Origin: Bacteroidales bacterium
GTDB taxonomy: Bacteria; Bacteroidota; Bacteroidia; Bacteroidales; UBA7960
Length of the DNA stretch: 6,194 nt
Reading direction: 5' to 3'
NCBI GenBank assembly: GCA_007131895.1
Contig: SLPR01000355.1
Coordinates: 1-6,194, forward strand
Part shown: positions 5,437-6,194 of the stretch, in pieces
Numbering within the stretch: position 1 is the first letter of the stretch
Layout: each line of letters begins with the position of its first letter
The notes under the pieces: model-generated
What the model saw: the letters and a program-made list of their open reading frames with translations, nothing else
Database searches by the model: none
Told to the model about the DNA's origin: nothing
Made by a program: the position numbers and the translations under genes

Positions 5437-6194
5437 ATGAGTGGATTTCTGTTCGAACAGATCATATTTGGCCCCATAAAAAGCCGAAGGTTAGGCATTT
5501 CTTTGGGTGTAAATCTTCTTCCAACAGTGCGCAAACACTGCACTTTTAACTGTATATATTGTGAATGTGGGTGGACCCAAACCCATGAGATTGAAAAGGG
5601 TTTTCCGGTTGCAACACAAATTAAAGAGGCTCTGGAAGAGAAGCTTGCCGCCATGAAGAAGAAAGATTCCTTGCTGGATTCCATTACTTTTGCCGGTAAT
5701 GGTGAGCCTACTATCCATCCTGAGTTTCCACAGATTGTTGATTTTACCATTGAGCTGAGAGACAAGTATTATCCTGATGCCATGGTATCAGTGTTAACCA
5801 ATGCCAGCAAAGCCTCAGATCCTTCCATCGCCATGGCGCTCCTTAAAACAGACCAACCCATACTGAAGCTTGATGCTGGCAGGGATGAAACTTTCCAATC
5901 TATCAATAATCCTGGAATTGATGTTTCTCTTGCACAGATTTTATCCTCTCTTGAAGCCTTCAAAGGCAAAGCGATTATTCAGACTCTTTTTGTAAAGGGT
6001 TTACACAAAGGCCGTGTTATTGATAATTCTACAGATGAAGAAGTAAATGCATGGTTGGAACACCTTAAAAAAATCGAACCCCGCCTGGTAATGATATACC
6101 CCATTGCCCGAAGTACTCCGGAAGAAACCCTCGAAAAAGTGCCTTTTGAAAGACTCATGGAAATAGCCCGAAAAGTAGAGGCTTTGGGTTTTGA
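5437..6194 (+). CDS. Radical SAM protein, COG0731-like Fe-S oxidoreductase (3' truncated by window edge)
   Basis: The frame is open from ATG at 5437 to the window end (252 codons plus 2 bases); the C-terminus is missing. Seen: FGPIKSRRLGISLGVNLLP (11-29), the opening typical of COG0731 proteins; the radical SAM cluster motif C35-x3-C39-x2-C42, which ligates a [4Fe-4S] cluster; an additional C44 (CIYCECGW); a GGE-type SAM-contact segment AGNGEPTIHP (86-95); SVLTNAS (118-124) and LKLDAG (143-148) on later barrel strands. The family cleaves S-adenosylmethionine to form a 5'-deoxyadenosyl radical; the substrate of this subgroup is not established, though it is related to the wybutosine enzyme TYW1. 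No other in-frame ATG lies between the lspA stop and this start. It follows lspA by 80 nt with no terminator seen, so read-through from the ileS operon is plausible. Confidence 0.9.
   Translation, partial: MSGFLFEQIIFGPIKSRRLGISLGVNLLPTVRKHCTFNCIYCECGWTQTHEIEKGFPVATQIKEALEEKLAAMKKKDSLLDSITFAGNGEPTIHPEFPQIVDFTIELRDKYYPDAMVSVLTNASKASDPSIAMALLKTDQPILKLDAGRDETFQSINNPGIDVSLAQILSSLEAFKGKAIIQTLFVKGLHKGRVIDNSTDEEVNAWLEHLKKIEPRLVMIYPIARSTPEETLEKVPFERLMEIARKVEALGF

Noticed and set aside
5364..5765. Minus-strand open frames opposite the start of the radical SAM gene
   Set aside because: The + strand frame from 5437 carries the CxxxCxxC and GNGEPT motifs and stays open to the window edge, so the opposite frames are shadows.

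Overview
The window looks like chromosomal core-gene DNA from a member of the Bacteroidota (Bacteroidetes). The evidence is the family signatures of all five proteins, the absence of Shine-Dalgarno-like sequences before the starts, A/T-rich start contexts, and a TAnnTTTG-type promoter element upstream of ileS. A Bacteroidales/Marinilabiliales-type lineage seems likely, but that is an inference from remembered family resemblance, not a database match.

Layout, all real genes on the + strand. (1) Positions 2-466 hold the last ~154 codons of an elongation factor G-family protein (end of domain IV plus domain V), closed by a strong intrinsic terminator at 491-524. (2) A ~390-bp intergenic region follows. 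It contains a 13-bp imperfect hairpin (577-609), an 11-bp perfect tandem duplication (620-641), a GC-rich pair of inverted imperfect repeats resembling a REP-type palindromic element (about 635-723), then A/T-rich leader DNA with a candidate promoter (810-845). (3) ileS (922-4290) encodes a 1122-residue eukaryote-like (type 2) isoleucyl-tRNA synthetase. (4) A DksA/TraR-family small protein (4310-4705) has lost three of the four zinc-finger cysteines. (5) lspA, signal peptidase II (4706-5356), starts on the base after the preceding stop codon. (6) A radical SAM protein of the COG0731 type starts at 5437 and runs off the right edge.

ileS, the dksA-like gene and lspA form a tight cluster (19-nt and 0-nt gaps), most likely one operon: isoleucine charging of tRNA, an RNA-polymerase-binding regulator, and lipoprotein maturation. 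ileS and lspA are also adjacent in many other bacteria. The radical SAM gene follows after 80 nt with no visible terminator and may be co-transcribed.

The most notable point is the class I synthetase signature of IleRS. The canonical HIGH motif reads Gly-Ile-His-His (residues 57-60), with the first and third positions exchanged. This matches the altered motif that has been linked to very strong mupirocin resistance in type 2 IleRS enzymes. I found no CRISPR array, complete mobile element, tRNA or rRNA, and no clearly new multi-gene system.
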